Shown here: positions 1 to 7,379 of the stretch, in pieces
How positions within the stretch are numbered: position 1 is the stretch's first letter
Layout of the letters: each line of letters begins with the position of its first letter
Made by a program: the position numbers and the translations under genes
Assembly: GCA_015143735.1 (NCBI GenBank)
Contig: VKHC01000246.1
Span: 1-14,737, forward strand
Length of the DNA: 14,737 bases
Source of the DNA: Synura sp. LO234KE
Taxonomy: Eukaryota; Sar; Synurophyceae; Synurales; Mallomonadaceae
Direction: 5' to 3'
The notes under the pieces: generated by a model
What the model saw: only the letters and a program-made list of their open reading frames with translations
Told to the model about the DNA's origin: nothing
The model's database searches: none

Positions 1-1009
1 TTTTTATGCTGTCCTTCTGTCTGCGTGTTCTCAACATGTCACTTGACCTCATAATTAACTATTCGATTTTCGGCAAAGTTGTTTTTATCAGGTGCTACCA
101 TTTTTATATCAGATTTCCTCTTAGGAGCCATGTAATAATAAATAAGCAATCGGTTAAACCGTTGAAACCGTTTATCACGTTTCAGAAAACTTGGAAATTC
201 TACTTACGGTCTCTCTCGACCGTCAAACTCAATTTTATATTTGCGGTCACTCTGGAACGTGACTCTATAGAAAATATTTTTTTACGGTACCTCCTCTCGC
301 TATACAGAGTTTTTTTTTTCAAACGAATCGATGCTAGAGAACGGTATTTAGTCCACCGAGTTTGAAACGACGCATCATACTTCGTGGTTGCTGAAAATTT
401 AAGAGTTAATTACACAGTCGTCAGTAAGGGATATAATAGGGATAAAATCAATTGGACCGAGAAACATTTGTAAATCTACCCACTATGTACTACCAAAAGA
501 AGGCAAGTCCCGTGACCGCCGAGGAGTACTGGAAACCAATTTAGTGCACTTGGTGATAGCATTTGTGGGGCTAGTAGCGGAGTGTTGTTATTGGGCCGCC
601 AAGTGCCCCTTCTAGACGTTTTTCGTTTCTATATCTATTCATCGCATAATTACTACGAATAAGTATTGCTTTATTCTCCTCGGCGGGACCATGGTGAGGC
701 GCTGCAAAAAAAAAATTTCATTTTTATTTATACAGTTGAAGTAACCGATTATCTCATGGTTGTAAAAGTCTATTCAACCTCTGATTATGCAGCGGATTAA
801 AAATACGAGATGGCCTGCTATAGCAGCACCGTAGTATCTCGCCCGGCGGTAGGTCGTTGTACTGCCAAACGCTATGGCCTTCGAGAGTGATACACCTAAT
901 CCTGGGTCGAATCTGCTCAGATTTGAGGGAACAGAGAAAAGATTAGACGACTTTTGGTACAATACCATCACAAGAATTAAAACTATCGTGATTATTTATT
1001 TGGACGGTA
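1..1009. other. Gene-poor flank with one short remnant
   Basis: No convincing gene is visible here. A 119-codon open frame on the plus strand (6-365) and a 65-codon one on the minus strand (774-971) have no recognisable motif and low-complexity composition, so I treat them as chance. A run of ten A residues lies at 706-715. The only coding-like signal is the short minus-strand frame at 39-131, listed separately. Confidence 0.5.
39..131 (-). pseudogene. Short coding-like remnant, possible start of a transposon ORF
   Basis: Read on the minus strand, an ATG at 131 opens a 30-residue peptide that begins MAPKRKSD and contains ENRIVN before a TGA at 39-41. After the stop the frame stays open to the window edge. 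The basic, lysine-rich start resembles the first residues of many transposase or gag ORFs, but no domain is present, so that is only an impression. Its central 21 bases (53-73) recur exactly, on the other strand, at 5469-5489. There they encode the same ENRIVN peptide in the same frame. This suggests both are scraps of one repeat family. No family can be assigned. Confidence 0.3.
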
Positions 1010-1745
1010 CTATGACGAAGTGGAGGAATTCAAGTGCCCCGATTTAATATTTATTGCCACTTTATCCTCTAAATATAATGGATCTGCAAAAGCCGCCTCG
1101 CGAGCCAACTTAATTTGAAATGTTCCTTGCTCCGCGTCGGAGACATATATTTCATGTCGAAGTATACATGGAAATAGAGTAGTCGGGCAACACATTGGCA
1201 AGAATGGGCAAGGAAAAGATGATCTCTGAAAACAACCGAAGCAACACGGCGAATCTATTTGAATTCTTTCACCTTGGCCTCCAAAAAGACAAGTAAGGAT
1301 ATCATTACATGGTCGCGTCTGCGTGGGAAGAAAGCCGTTAGCATGTCGAACCATTTGATTAAGATTGTAATTAGACCTTGTCCGATATCCGGTCAAATAT
1401 TGGGTCGTCATAGTACAAAACTTTGACATTATCCCGCACCTGATAAACACATGGATCGACGCCGAAGCACTTTCCATCCTGCATTACTATTTCAGGCTCG
1501 TTCCATTCAATTGAATTTTCACGAATATATATATATTTAGATGCTTCCCTATGGATGTTAATATATTCTGGAATATTGCAGCAAGGAAGTATTCCACAAA
1601 GCGCGCAGCATGAAGGCGCATTACAGCAAACAAGGCACGACGGGACGTGAACCCCAGGCTTTAGTGAGCTCACAACGACAATACTATTGGCATTAACCCG
1701 AGACATCATATTTCGCCCTCTATTTCGAAATTGGTGGGAAGACAT
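1010..1745 (-). CDS. Cysteine-rich conserved protein of unknown function, two exons
   Basis: The spliced product is 225 residues: exon 1 is 1745-1377 (123 codons) and exon 2 is 1318-1010 (102 codons plus TAG). An in-frame TAA directly precedes the ATG, which fixes the 5' limit of the frame; Met13 and Met14 are alternative starts. The protein has 19 cysteines in clusters. These are residues 37-56 (eight Cys, ending LPCCNIPE), a VDPC at 96-99, C127 and C133 before a GGQGERIQ motif at 136-143, then CC/C at 148-152 and CPxxPxCCP around 160-168. A YYDDPIFD motif lies at 111-118. I recall similar uncharacterised cysteine-rich proteins in algae and protists, but I cannot name the family and assign no function. 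No signal peptide or clear membrane span is visible; metal binding or lipid modification are guesses. It is head to head with the HAD gene. Confidence 0.72.
1319..1376 (-). other. 58-nt GT-AG spliceosomal intron
   Basis: The intron sits in phase 0 between Lys123 and Thr124 of the cysteine-rich gene. On the minus strand exon 1 ends AAG and the intron begins GTCTAA, a weak donor. Near its end there is a CTAAC branch-site candidate, followed by a pyrimidine-rich tract and CAG at 1321-1319. Its length is not a multiple of three and the frame meets TAA at once (1373-1371), so retention would truncate the protein. Splicing joins two frames that both carry the same style of cysteine motif. That is the main support, against the alternative of a frameshift mutation. 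Confidence 0.65.
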
Positions 1746-1875
1746 TTAAGACAAATTTGCAGTTATTTTTGCCTAATATTCATACTATTTTGGGTTTCAA
1801 GTTTCACGGATGGCTTTTTAAAATTGTTTTCTTAACGGAAAGTACACATGCTGCACGTCGGGACAATATTGGAAT
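1746..1875. promoter_or_regulatory. Putative shared bidirectional promoter
   Basis: Only 130 bp separate the two divergent start codons, so transcription in both directions must start in or near this interval. It is AT-rich, with the TATTTTTGCC and TACTATTTTGGG stretches on the plus strand, but I see no clear TATA box or factor site. The call rests on gene arrangement, not on a motif. Confidence 0.45.
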
Positions 1876-2880
1876 ATGAATATGACAAGGATGTATTTGG
1901 ATTATAAGGCAGTGAGAAAAGCGACAGTGCTTCTTTGTTTTATATCCCCTTATCAATCTGATAGCCTCCGTAATTACAATTTTTTGTCTGGGATGAGGGA
2001 AGTATCTGAGAAGTACGATGCATTCATTATTGACCAATGGGGTGTCTTACATGACGGGAAAAAGCCCTACGCTGGATCGATGGAATGTTTGCTTCAACTT
2101 CAGCAAAGGAATAAAACCTTAATTCTCTTGTCGAACTCATCCAAACGACGAAAAATTGTCGAACATGGACTTAATAAAATTGGATTTGATTCAAGTATTT
2201 TTCATGACTGCATCACCTCTGGTGAAATATCATGGAATATATTGAATAAAAAAGATTCCCCAAAGAAAATCTTTGTGATTGGGAATGGTGAAGACGATTC
2301 AGAGTACATATCTACTTTTGGAGGAGAATTGTCCTCATTAGCGGACGCGGAGCTTGTGGTTGTAAGAGGAACCTTTTCAATCATCAACGGGATATCGGTT
2401 ACAAATTACGCACATCCAGAGGAGCTTATGCGCAGCATCCATACATGGCTACTTGAATTCCAAGCAAGAGGTCTTCCGATGCTCGTAACTAATCCGGATG
2501 TTATGCGACCTGGATCAGGTTCTCCAATGCCTGGACAAATTGGACGTTTATATGCAGATGTATACGGAGGTGTGGTGCGTTTTATAGGGAAGCCCTACCG
2601 TGAAGTATATGATGCCTGTTTCCTTGCTTTAGAGAATATTTTGCAACGACCACGAGGCTCAATAAGAATATGCGGAGTGGGGGACTCATTACTACATGAT
2701 ATCATGGGAGCGAATCAGAACCATATAGCCAATGTTTGGATAGCTAATGGTGTTCATAGTGCGGAAATGCATGTCCAAGAAGGCGCGCAAGACTTTGCAT
2801 CCGTTGAGAATATCAATGCTCTATTTCAAAATTACCCCGAGGTCGCTTTGGATCACTCAGTTCCTCTTTTTCGATGGTAA
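1876..2880 (+). CDS. HAD-superfamily class IIA hydrolase (TIGR01459-like)
   Basis: A single-exon gene of 334 residues. HAD enzymes use an aspartate nucleophile and Mg2+ to act mostly on phosphate esters; the substrate of this subfamily is not known to me. Motif I is IIDQWGVLHDG at 51-61 with nucleophile Asp53. Motif II is LILLSNSS at 82-89 with Ser86. A TSGE follows at 114-117, motif III is FIGKP with Lys239, and motif IV is GVGDSLLHD with Asp270 and Asp275. The C2-type cap lies between motifs II and III. Tryptophan replaces the usual second Asp of DxD, which is typical of this branch of class IIA. The C-terminal PLFRW matches the family's usual end, so the gene is full length. Met1 is the first ATG after an in-frame stop at 1819-1821. 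Met40 is an alternative start, because the conserved core begins near residue 36; residues 1-35 could be a targeting peptide. Confidence 0.9.
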   Translation: MNMTRMYLDYKAVRKATVLLCFISPYQSDSLRNYNFLSGMREVSEKYDAFIIDQWGVLHDGKKPYAGSMECLLQLQQRNKTLILLSNSSKRRKIVEHGLNKIGFDSSIFHDCITSGEISWNILNKKDSPKKIFVIGNGEDDSEYISTFGGELSSLADAELVVVRGTFSIINGISVTNYAHPEELMRSIHTWLLEFQARGLPMLVTNPDVMRPGSGSPMPGQIGRLYADVYGGVVRFIGKPYREVYDACFLALENILQRPRGSIRICGVGDSLLHDIMGANQNHIANVWIANGVHSAEMHVQEGAQDFASVENINALFQNYPEVALDHSVPLFRW

Positions 2881-3100
2881 TATCACCTATTACTTGATTT
2901 CAGACAACCTCAGCATTTGTGATCGACCACTGAAGCGCACAAGTTGCTCATGGTTCGAAGTAAGTATAAAAAGGCGAATGGTCAGAATAGTAATTCTTAA
3001 ATAACGCTTCCAATATTAATGAGCATTCATCGTATCATGTAAACTCAGTGCACAGAAATAGTAGCTCCTACCACTAGTAGTAGGAGGGTGCTCAGGCTAA
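2881..3100. other. 3' flank of the HAD gene with a small hairpin
   Basis: The frame at 2747-3004 is a shadow of the HAD gene running on past its stop. At 3065-3086 a perfect 7-bp inverted repeat (CTCCTAC / GTAGGAG) with an 8-nt loop could form a hairpin just before the first end-like repeat. No clear polyadenylation signal is visible. Confidence 0.4.
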
Positions 3101-3150
3101 CATCCGTGTACCAAAATCCGAACTAAAGTGTCGTGCATACTTTAGGAATA
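3101..3150 (+). repeat. End-like repeat, left copy
   Basis: It begins CATCCGTGTACCAAAATCCG and ends CTTTAGGAATA. It is the inverted partner of 4474-4520. A shorter match, CATCTGTGTACCAAA, occurs on the minus strand ending at 5368, and CATCTGTGCACCAAAA occurs on the plus strand at 6248. The outer 15 bases thus recur four times in the window. Confidence 0.6.
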
Positions 3151-3809
3151 TGCCGTAATAGTACTGCAGTTGTTTAGGAAAACTATTTTTTTAAACTTAA
3201 GTTGCTAAAGATTTTCAGCAAGAAACTTAAGGATCCGCGAAAGTACTAGACAATATATCAAAATTATGCAGAAGAAAAATATTAGCGAATAAGAATTACC
3301 AATCAAGGTGTTATGCACTATCTGAAGTCCTCCGGACGATTATTTTAGCTTCCACTAGAGGTCGCCTGACTTAATTTCTTCTCGGCTTAAACATAAAAAC
3401 ATATTTTACGAAAACTTGCATGACCCAACCTTCTGACAGATTCTTAACTTCTAAACACGATCAATTAAGATAGAAACAAATGGGAGCACAAAGCTATATT
3501 AGAACATTTGATGTTATTACCCTAATGTTTGATTCCTAAAGTTTGATTCTTGAGTTATTTTCTCGTTCGACTAATACAATATTTTTCCACATCATTAAGG
3601 AAATATCAATGAAAACGTTTAGCCATACACTGCTGGTCCATATTTTTGTAATCATCGCAATTACAAATGCAAATATTTCGAGAGATATATAAGTATTAGC
3701 AGATGAAGAAAAATGTACAGTAAGTTTTTCCCCAAAGCTTATTTATACTTTAGCGGTTACTAAAGTTTTCCTATTGTGTTTTTTACAAAAGATTTTATGC
3801 AGGAAAAAC

Positions 3810-3909
3810 CGAGAATCATCGAGGAACGATGAGTTTGTTTCGAGTAACTTTTCGAGGCTTGCCGAGAAAATTACGAGAAAACAACGAGATCGTTCCGAGA
3901 TGATTCGAG
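3810..3909 (+). repeat. Helically phased CGAG array
   Basis: CGAG occurs at 3810, 3820, 3841, 3853, 3863, 3874, 3885, 3896 and 3906, with TGAG filling the one gap at 3830. The ten positions are 10 to 12 bases apart, a mean of about 10.7, which is close to one turn of B-DNA. Between the motifs the sequence is mostly AT-rich (AAAATTA, AAAACAA). The two outer units also form an imperfect inverted repeat: 3813-3830 pairs with 3889-3906 in 16 of 18 positions. A 75-codon frame crosses the array but shows no domain, so I do not call a gene. It may be a decayed 11-bp minisatellite or a binding array. Confidence 0.6.
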
Positions 3910-4025
3910 GTTCGACTAACATGAACTGGGTTTGTGAAAAAAGAGTAAGTGGTAGAATCGATGCAGTCTATGATAAGAATTCCATCTTGGAAGTTGAATA
4001 GGCGAAATGTACGTACGTCTCTTTT

Positions 4026-4064
4026 GTACAATTATGAACCCCCTATGATTGTACGTACGTACAA
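4026..4064. repeat. GTAC-rich hairpin
   Basis: GTACAATTA at 4026-4034 pairs with TGATTGTAC at 4046-4054 (8 of 9) around a C-rich loop. The right arm runs on into a GTACGTACGTAC alternating tract, and a further ACGTACGT lies just upstream near 4011. Alternating purine-pyrimidine tracts like this are self-complementary. Confidence 0.45.
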
Positions 4065-4093
4065 AAATGAAGAAATTTTGAAATTTCTATTCT

Positions 4094-4106
4094 GGGTTTG
4101 AAACCC
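4094..4106. repeat. GGGTTT-G-AAACCC palindrome
   Basis: A perfect 6-bp inverted repeat around a single G, extendable outward with one mismatch to about 20 bases. It lies in the right half of the element bounded by 3101 and 4520. Confidence 0.4.
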
Positions 4107-4262
4107 GAGACGGGTGTCCGCCGGAATACGCATGAAGTAGAGACGAAAAATCGTGCTTTGAAATTTTTTAAATTATCGATAACGATTACGTCATCGCAGG
4201 GAAAGAAGAGAATGCCAAATTTTTTCAAACATGCTGGATTCAATTATTGAAAGCTCTTGCAT

Positions 4263-4280
4263 GGTTTATTGAAATAAACC
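4263..4280. repeat. GGTTTAT / ATAAACC hairpin and CGGTTTAT cluster
   Basis: A perfect 7-bp stem with a TGAA loop. It starts a run of GGTTTAT or AAACC-type words through about 4345. Similar words (CGGTTAAACCG, AAACCGTTTATCAC) occur near 152-178, so this may be a dispersed low-copy repeat. Confidence 0.4.
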
Positions 4281-4473
4281 AGCCAGGACGGTTTATATTT
4301 ACAAATAAACTGATCTAAATCGGTTTATCACCAGTAAAACCGGCAAATAATTGCATAGTGGGACCGGTTGTCCACCTCTCTTTTCACAAACTTCCGCTTG
4401 CCACAGTGTAAAAACAAAGTTAGTTTTCCTATAGCAGGGTACTTTAACGACATACTTTTTGAGTTTACATTTG

Positions 4474-4520
4474 TATTCCTAAAGTGCGCGCACTATAGTA
4501 CGGATTTTGGTACGTGGATG
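4474..4520 (-). repeat. End-like repeat, right copy
   Basis: This is the reverse complement of the repeat at 3101-3150, with most of about 45 positions matching after a 2-nt gap. Read on the plus strand it also spells a YVDD-like peptide at 4511, which I judge to be coincidence (see rejected items). Confidence 0.6.
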
Positions 4521-4593
4521 ATTTAGATTGACCAATATACAGAAGATTTGCATGATGAGGAAGTCTATGTAACAACTCTAGGCACAAACTCTG

Positions 4594-4791
4594 GTGTTGA
4601 CTGCTAACGTTAATGCATTTCTTTATGCTGATCAATCCTCGCGAAGAAGTCTTGATTCGAAGCGATCATATCTCAGATTTGTCTTGAGGCGAGGAGAACT
4701 AAATATTATTTATTGCTGTGATAAATTGCTAATTCTTAGGCGCTTAGACAAACATGGTAGCAGCGGTCAGGTGACCTTCTGTAGTTTTTAG
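4594..4791 (+). pseudogene. Decayed Ty1/copia RNase H fragment (tentative)
   Basis: A 65-codon open frame contains YAD at 4624-4632, DSKRS at 4654-4668 and then LRFVLRRG. The order and spacing resemble the copia RNase H segment YxDADW..D..D..RKSTSGYVF..G, with many substitutions. The SKKQ and STEAEY motifs that normally follow are not recognisable. No intact reverse transcriptase lies upstream in the expected place. I read it as a short, old fragment of copia pol. The match is by eye and could be chance. Confidence 0.35.
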
Positions 4792-5160
4792 TTGACAGGA
4801 AGTGAACAGCCCGGGATTATTCGATAGCTGTGTATCTTGCTAATTTAATTCGCTGATTAATCTTGTTTTCTAGAATTACAGGGTTTGAGGCAGTAGTGCT
4901 TATACGCAAGTCCCATTTCTTAAATCAAATATATAATGTTTCTGCTTTTCTGATTTACTCTTGTTGACGAGCGTAGTAGGCATGCTGCTGATGCTGGCTT
5001 AAGCTATTTAAGTGCTCCTTGTCTCCTTGCAATGATAGTGCTGTATAGATGAATGCTGAATATGAATCCAAGTGATGAATAACAGTGATGTATTTAATAA
5101 ATTTGATACATATTAATTGTAAATTTGCGTTGTGTTTAAGTATTTTTTAATGTTCATTGT
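4792..5160. other. AT-rich stretch downstream of the copia-like fragment
   Basis: No ORF is visible. A CTATTTAAG box near 5004, a pyrimidine-rich CTCCTTGTCTCC after it and AATAAA at about 5097 are arranged as in a retroelement LTR. A TGTTGACGAG lies at about 4960. No second copy of these sequences occurs in the window to prove an LTR. Confidence 0.2.
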
Positions 5161-5368
5161 CTCAGACGGTATCGATGAATATCGTCAAAGTATCCCTAAA
5201 GTAAAACTTAAATTTTTAAAATAAAACTTTAGCCTTTAAAGCATTACTAAAGTATGACACTTTAGTAAAACTTAATTTTAGACTTTAGAGACTTTAACCG
5301 GTACTTCATCGGCACTTAAGGAATACTTTAACAGGTAATAAAGTGCAAAAATGTTTGGTACACAGATG
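5160..5368 (-). repeat. Diverged third copy of the end-like repeat with CTTTAG subrepeats
   Basis: Read on the minus strand the end is CATCTGTGTACCAAAC, matching the outer bases of the repeats at 3101 and 4520. Inward, the sequence is crowded with CTTTAG / TAAAGT words in both orientations (5190-5340), a pattern also seen thinly inside the 3101 copy. No opposite end could be paired with it. Confidence 0.4.
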
Positions 5369-5464
5369 AAGTAACAGTCACCACATGTTGGGCCTTTTCC
5401 AGTATACGTAGGAAATTTACACGCTTGGAAAGGAGATGTGGAGAGTGATGAGAATATACTTTAA

Positions 5465-5740
5465 GTTCCCGAAAATCGAATAGTTAATTTAAACATTTTA
5501 CGGACTGAAAGAAAATCGACCAGAATAAGACAGGAGAAAAAAACGAATCAATTTCCAAACTTGCTACTCTCTCAGGACCAACTGGAAAGTCTAGAAACCG
5601 AGTGGAAAGATCCGATTAAATGCACTCGGAGTGTCAATTCAGTCTTCGCCGACCCGGGGCTGGGTTATTCGCCAACTTGCTCGGAACATAAATGTTCCAA
5701 CAACTGTATTTTGCTATTTCTTACCAAAATTTCGTTATAA
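5465..5740 (+). pseudogene. Coding-like frame of 91 codons without a start, unknown
   Basis: Between a TAA at 5462 and a TAA at 5738 the plus-strand frame stays open. It reads as a charged peptide containing ENRIVN, then a basic stretch rich in R and K, then SLETEWKDP. There is no ATG. The first part (5469-5489) is identical, over 21 bases, to the reverse complement of 53-73 and encodes the same ENRIVN there. I take it as a fragment of a transposon ORF or a lost exon. No domain is recognised. Confidence 0.3.
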
Positions 5741-5929
5741 TTGGCTGTTTTTTGATGTTTTGCATATAGGTCATATGTATATAGCCTTAGCACACACCGT
5801 TCATATAATATTTCAGTGTAACACGTTGTTATAGTCTAATAGGAGCCTGCAATGCACCCTCCCGAGACCACAAATTCGTCATATCCCCCAATATAACCAG
5901 AAAAATAGATATATGATGTAAACTACAGC

Positions 5930-6180
5930 TATCCCTAGATTGTGTATACTCTGACGAGTAATTCAAGTTATCGTAGACTTGATATTTCAAGGTTAGTGAA
6001 ATGTACTCATCAAAAAACAAGTTTTTGAGAGGGGGGTAACGGTTGCACATGCTCATATCTCGACAAATATGACGAGCTTTTATAAAATACTTTTATCCCT
6101 AGGTAGTGTATGCTCAGCTGAAAAAAACGAGTTAGCGTAGACTTCATAATTTTATATTAAAATAAAATCGCTTAGTGCAT
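5930..6180 (+). repeat. Diverged direct repeat with 164-bp spacing
   Basis: TATCCCTAG at 5930 and 6094, and GTAGACTT at 5973 and 6137, recur at the same offset of 164. Weaker similarity lies between them (GTGTAT.CTC, ACGAGT). This looks like two old copies of a satellite-like unit. The frames that cross it have no motif. Confidence 0.4.
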
Positions 6181-6205
6181 ATATCTTTAATATTGCCACA
6201 CTAAA

Positions 6206-6247
6206 GTTGAAGTTGAGGTCAAACTTCAACTTCAAGTTGAATTTCAA
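6206..6247. repeat. GTTGAA palindromic microsatellite
   Basis: A perfect 9-bp stem (GTTGAAGTT at 6206-6214 with AACTTCAAC at 6222-6230) and a 7-nt loop, followed by further TTCAAGTTGA and TTTCAAC units to 6247. The fourth end-like motif, CATCTGTGCACC, starts directly after it at 6248. Confidence 0.55.
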
Positions 6248-6263
6248 CATCTGTGCACCAAAA
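6248..6263 (+). repeat. Fourth end-like motif
   Basis: CATCTGTGCACCAAAA matches the outer bases of the repeat at 3101 with two differences (T for C, C for T). Similarity does not extend inward. A TGGTGCACA at 6377-6385 is the only nearby candidate partner and is too short to support a second small element. Confidence 0.3.
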
Positions 6264-6769
6264 TTTACAATTGATAGTTGAGTATACAAAGATTCAATTA
6301 AGGAACTCAAAAGCGTTATGCAGACGCATTGAATCAGCGTAATTTAAAAGTTTTTTGAAAAATACCGCACTGGATGTGGTGCACAACTAGTAAAACTAAA
6401 GTTTGCTATATCTCCCGTACCTTGAAGTTTGATAAGTGTGCAGTGTGCAAGCTACAGAAACATTGTTCGTAGTATATATTAAATACCTGTAAAAGCATTT
6501 TAAATGAAACGTTTAAGAACTTGAGCTTTATGGTTTTCAAAAATGTTCCAAAAACAGACCCCATGTTCCAAGGAATTTGGCAAATGAGTTGATGGAAACC
6601 CGCTAACTGATATAAAACTTCGCGCAGCCCCGCCAACACTGCCGTAGTTCTGGGATCCCGCGTTGACCGGCGAGGACGACCTCGGGAGTGACGCCTTGGC
6701 TTGCCGCTCCGAATGGAGGGAATGGTATCCGGGGTGATTCTCTCCTGGGAGCCGAAGGCGAAAAAAGCC

Positions 6770-7220
6770 AGTTGCGGGCTATTGTTAGGCGGTCTGCAGT
6801 GGCATTCCTTAACGCTTCTGGAGTGGGGGCGCCTGACTGGGACTTAATTCATCCGATTGAAATATTGTCTGCACATTTAGGGAGACCACGGCGAATACGA
6901 CGAATGAATTTCATGTTGTGGCTCTCATTGTCTGGGATGTCCGCAAATTGGCGAACAGAATACTCGCCGTCAGTCACTAGATTGAAATTTTGTCGGCCCG
7001 TGCAACTAGGCGGTTGCAAGGTGAGGATCCGCTGGAGGGCATGGTAGAATGCGCTAAGTTCGTCTGTGTTGTTGGTAGTAGGCCACCTATCCAGCCACCT
7101 TTTTTGGGTTTGTAATCACCGGGCCCCGGGAGTCGAGCAAGGTTTCAAGATGGAGATCTATATCTATATGCACTTCTTATCCCACCGCACCAGACGCCTT
7201 GGAAGCGGAGCCATCGGTAG
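6770..7220 (-). pseudogene. RNase HI domain of a broken retroelement
   Basis: Read on the minus strand, TDGSAS at 7218 carries the first catalytic Asp. TNNTDELSAFYHAL at 7076 carries the Glu, NLVTDGEY at 6983 the second Asp, and IKSQSG...NATADRLT near 6848-6784 the last Asp; Q replaces the usual His. Spacing between the acidic residues (about 51, 30 and 59 codons) suits an RNase HI. The domain is broken by a TAA at 7179-7177, a frame change between 7140 and 7085 where the other frame meets a TAG at 7089, and a TGA at 6851-6849. In retroelements this activity removes the RNA strand of the RNA-DNA hybrid. Placement after a reverse transcriptase is expected in several LINE clades; LTR elements also carry it. 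Confidence 0.7.
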
Positions 7221-7379
7221 AGAGAGGGTGTTGGTGAGAGGAGGGGCGGCTAACCGAGAGTTTCGAACATTTTGAAGTAAGCCACCGCTTATTGTCGCGT
7301 CTTGCACAGCTTCACGCCGTTCAAAATTCCAACAATTTGGTAAGACCGGGTAGGCAATACATGGGTTCGGCGCCACCGT

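Larger units (their letters stand above)
3101..4520. mobile_element. Candidate non-autonomous element bounded by inverted repeats
   Basis: The left end, 3101-3150, starts CATCCGTGTACCAAAATCCG. The right end, 4474-4520, read on the other strand starts CATCCACGTACCAAAATCCG. The match continues inward through an ACTAAAGTG-like stretch to CTTTAGGAATA, with a 2-nt gap. The 1.42-kb span has no transposase ORF, so it would be a passenger element. I see no clear target-site duplication: the left flank is GGCTAA and the right flank ATTTAG. It could therefore also be two independent copies of a repeat in opposite orientation. A phased CGAG array lies almost at its midpoint. Confidence 0.45.

Noticed and set aside
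3900-3925. GATTCGAGGTTCGACT, similar to a tRNA T arm
   Set aside because: No acceptor stem, D arm or anticodon arm can be built around it; it belongs to the CGAG array.
4511-4528. YVDDLD peptide resembling the copia reverse transcriptase catalytic box
   Set aside because: It lies in the end-like repeat, is followed at once by a stop, is in a different frame from the RNase H-like fragment and is far too close to it.
6248-6388. A possible 141-bp MITE between CATCTGTGCACC and TGGTGCACA
   Set aside because: Only nine bases match at the right end and the inner sequences are unrelated.
6406-6639. Minus frame with LAGFHQL...FGTF...FLxxxF resembling a Ty3/gypsy reverse transcriptase
   Set aside because: It continues in frame from DNA that encodes RNase H in another frame, and it would lie after RNase H, the wrong order. 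Residues of the catalytic motifs are missing.
6688-7047. 119-codon plus-strand ORF
   Set aside because: It lies antisense to the RNase H domain and shows no motif; it is a shadow of the minus-strand coding region.
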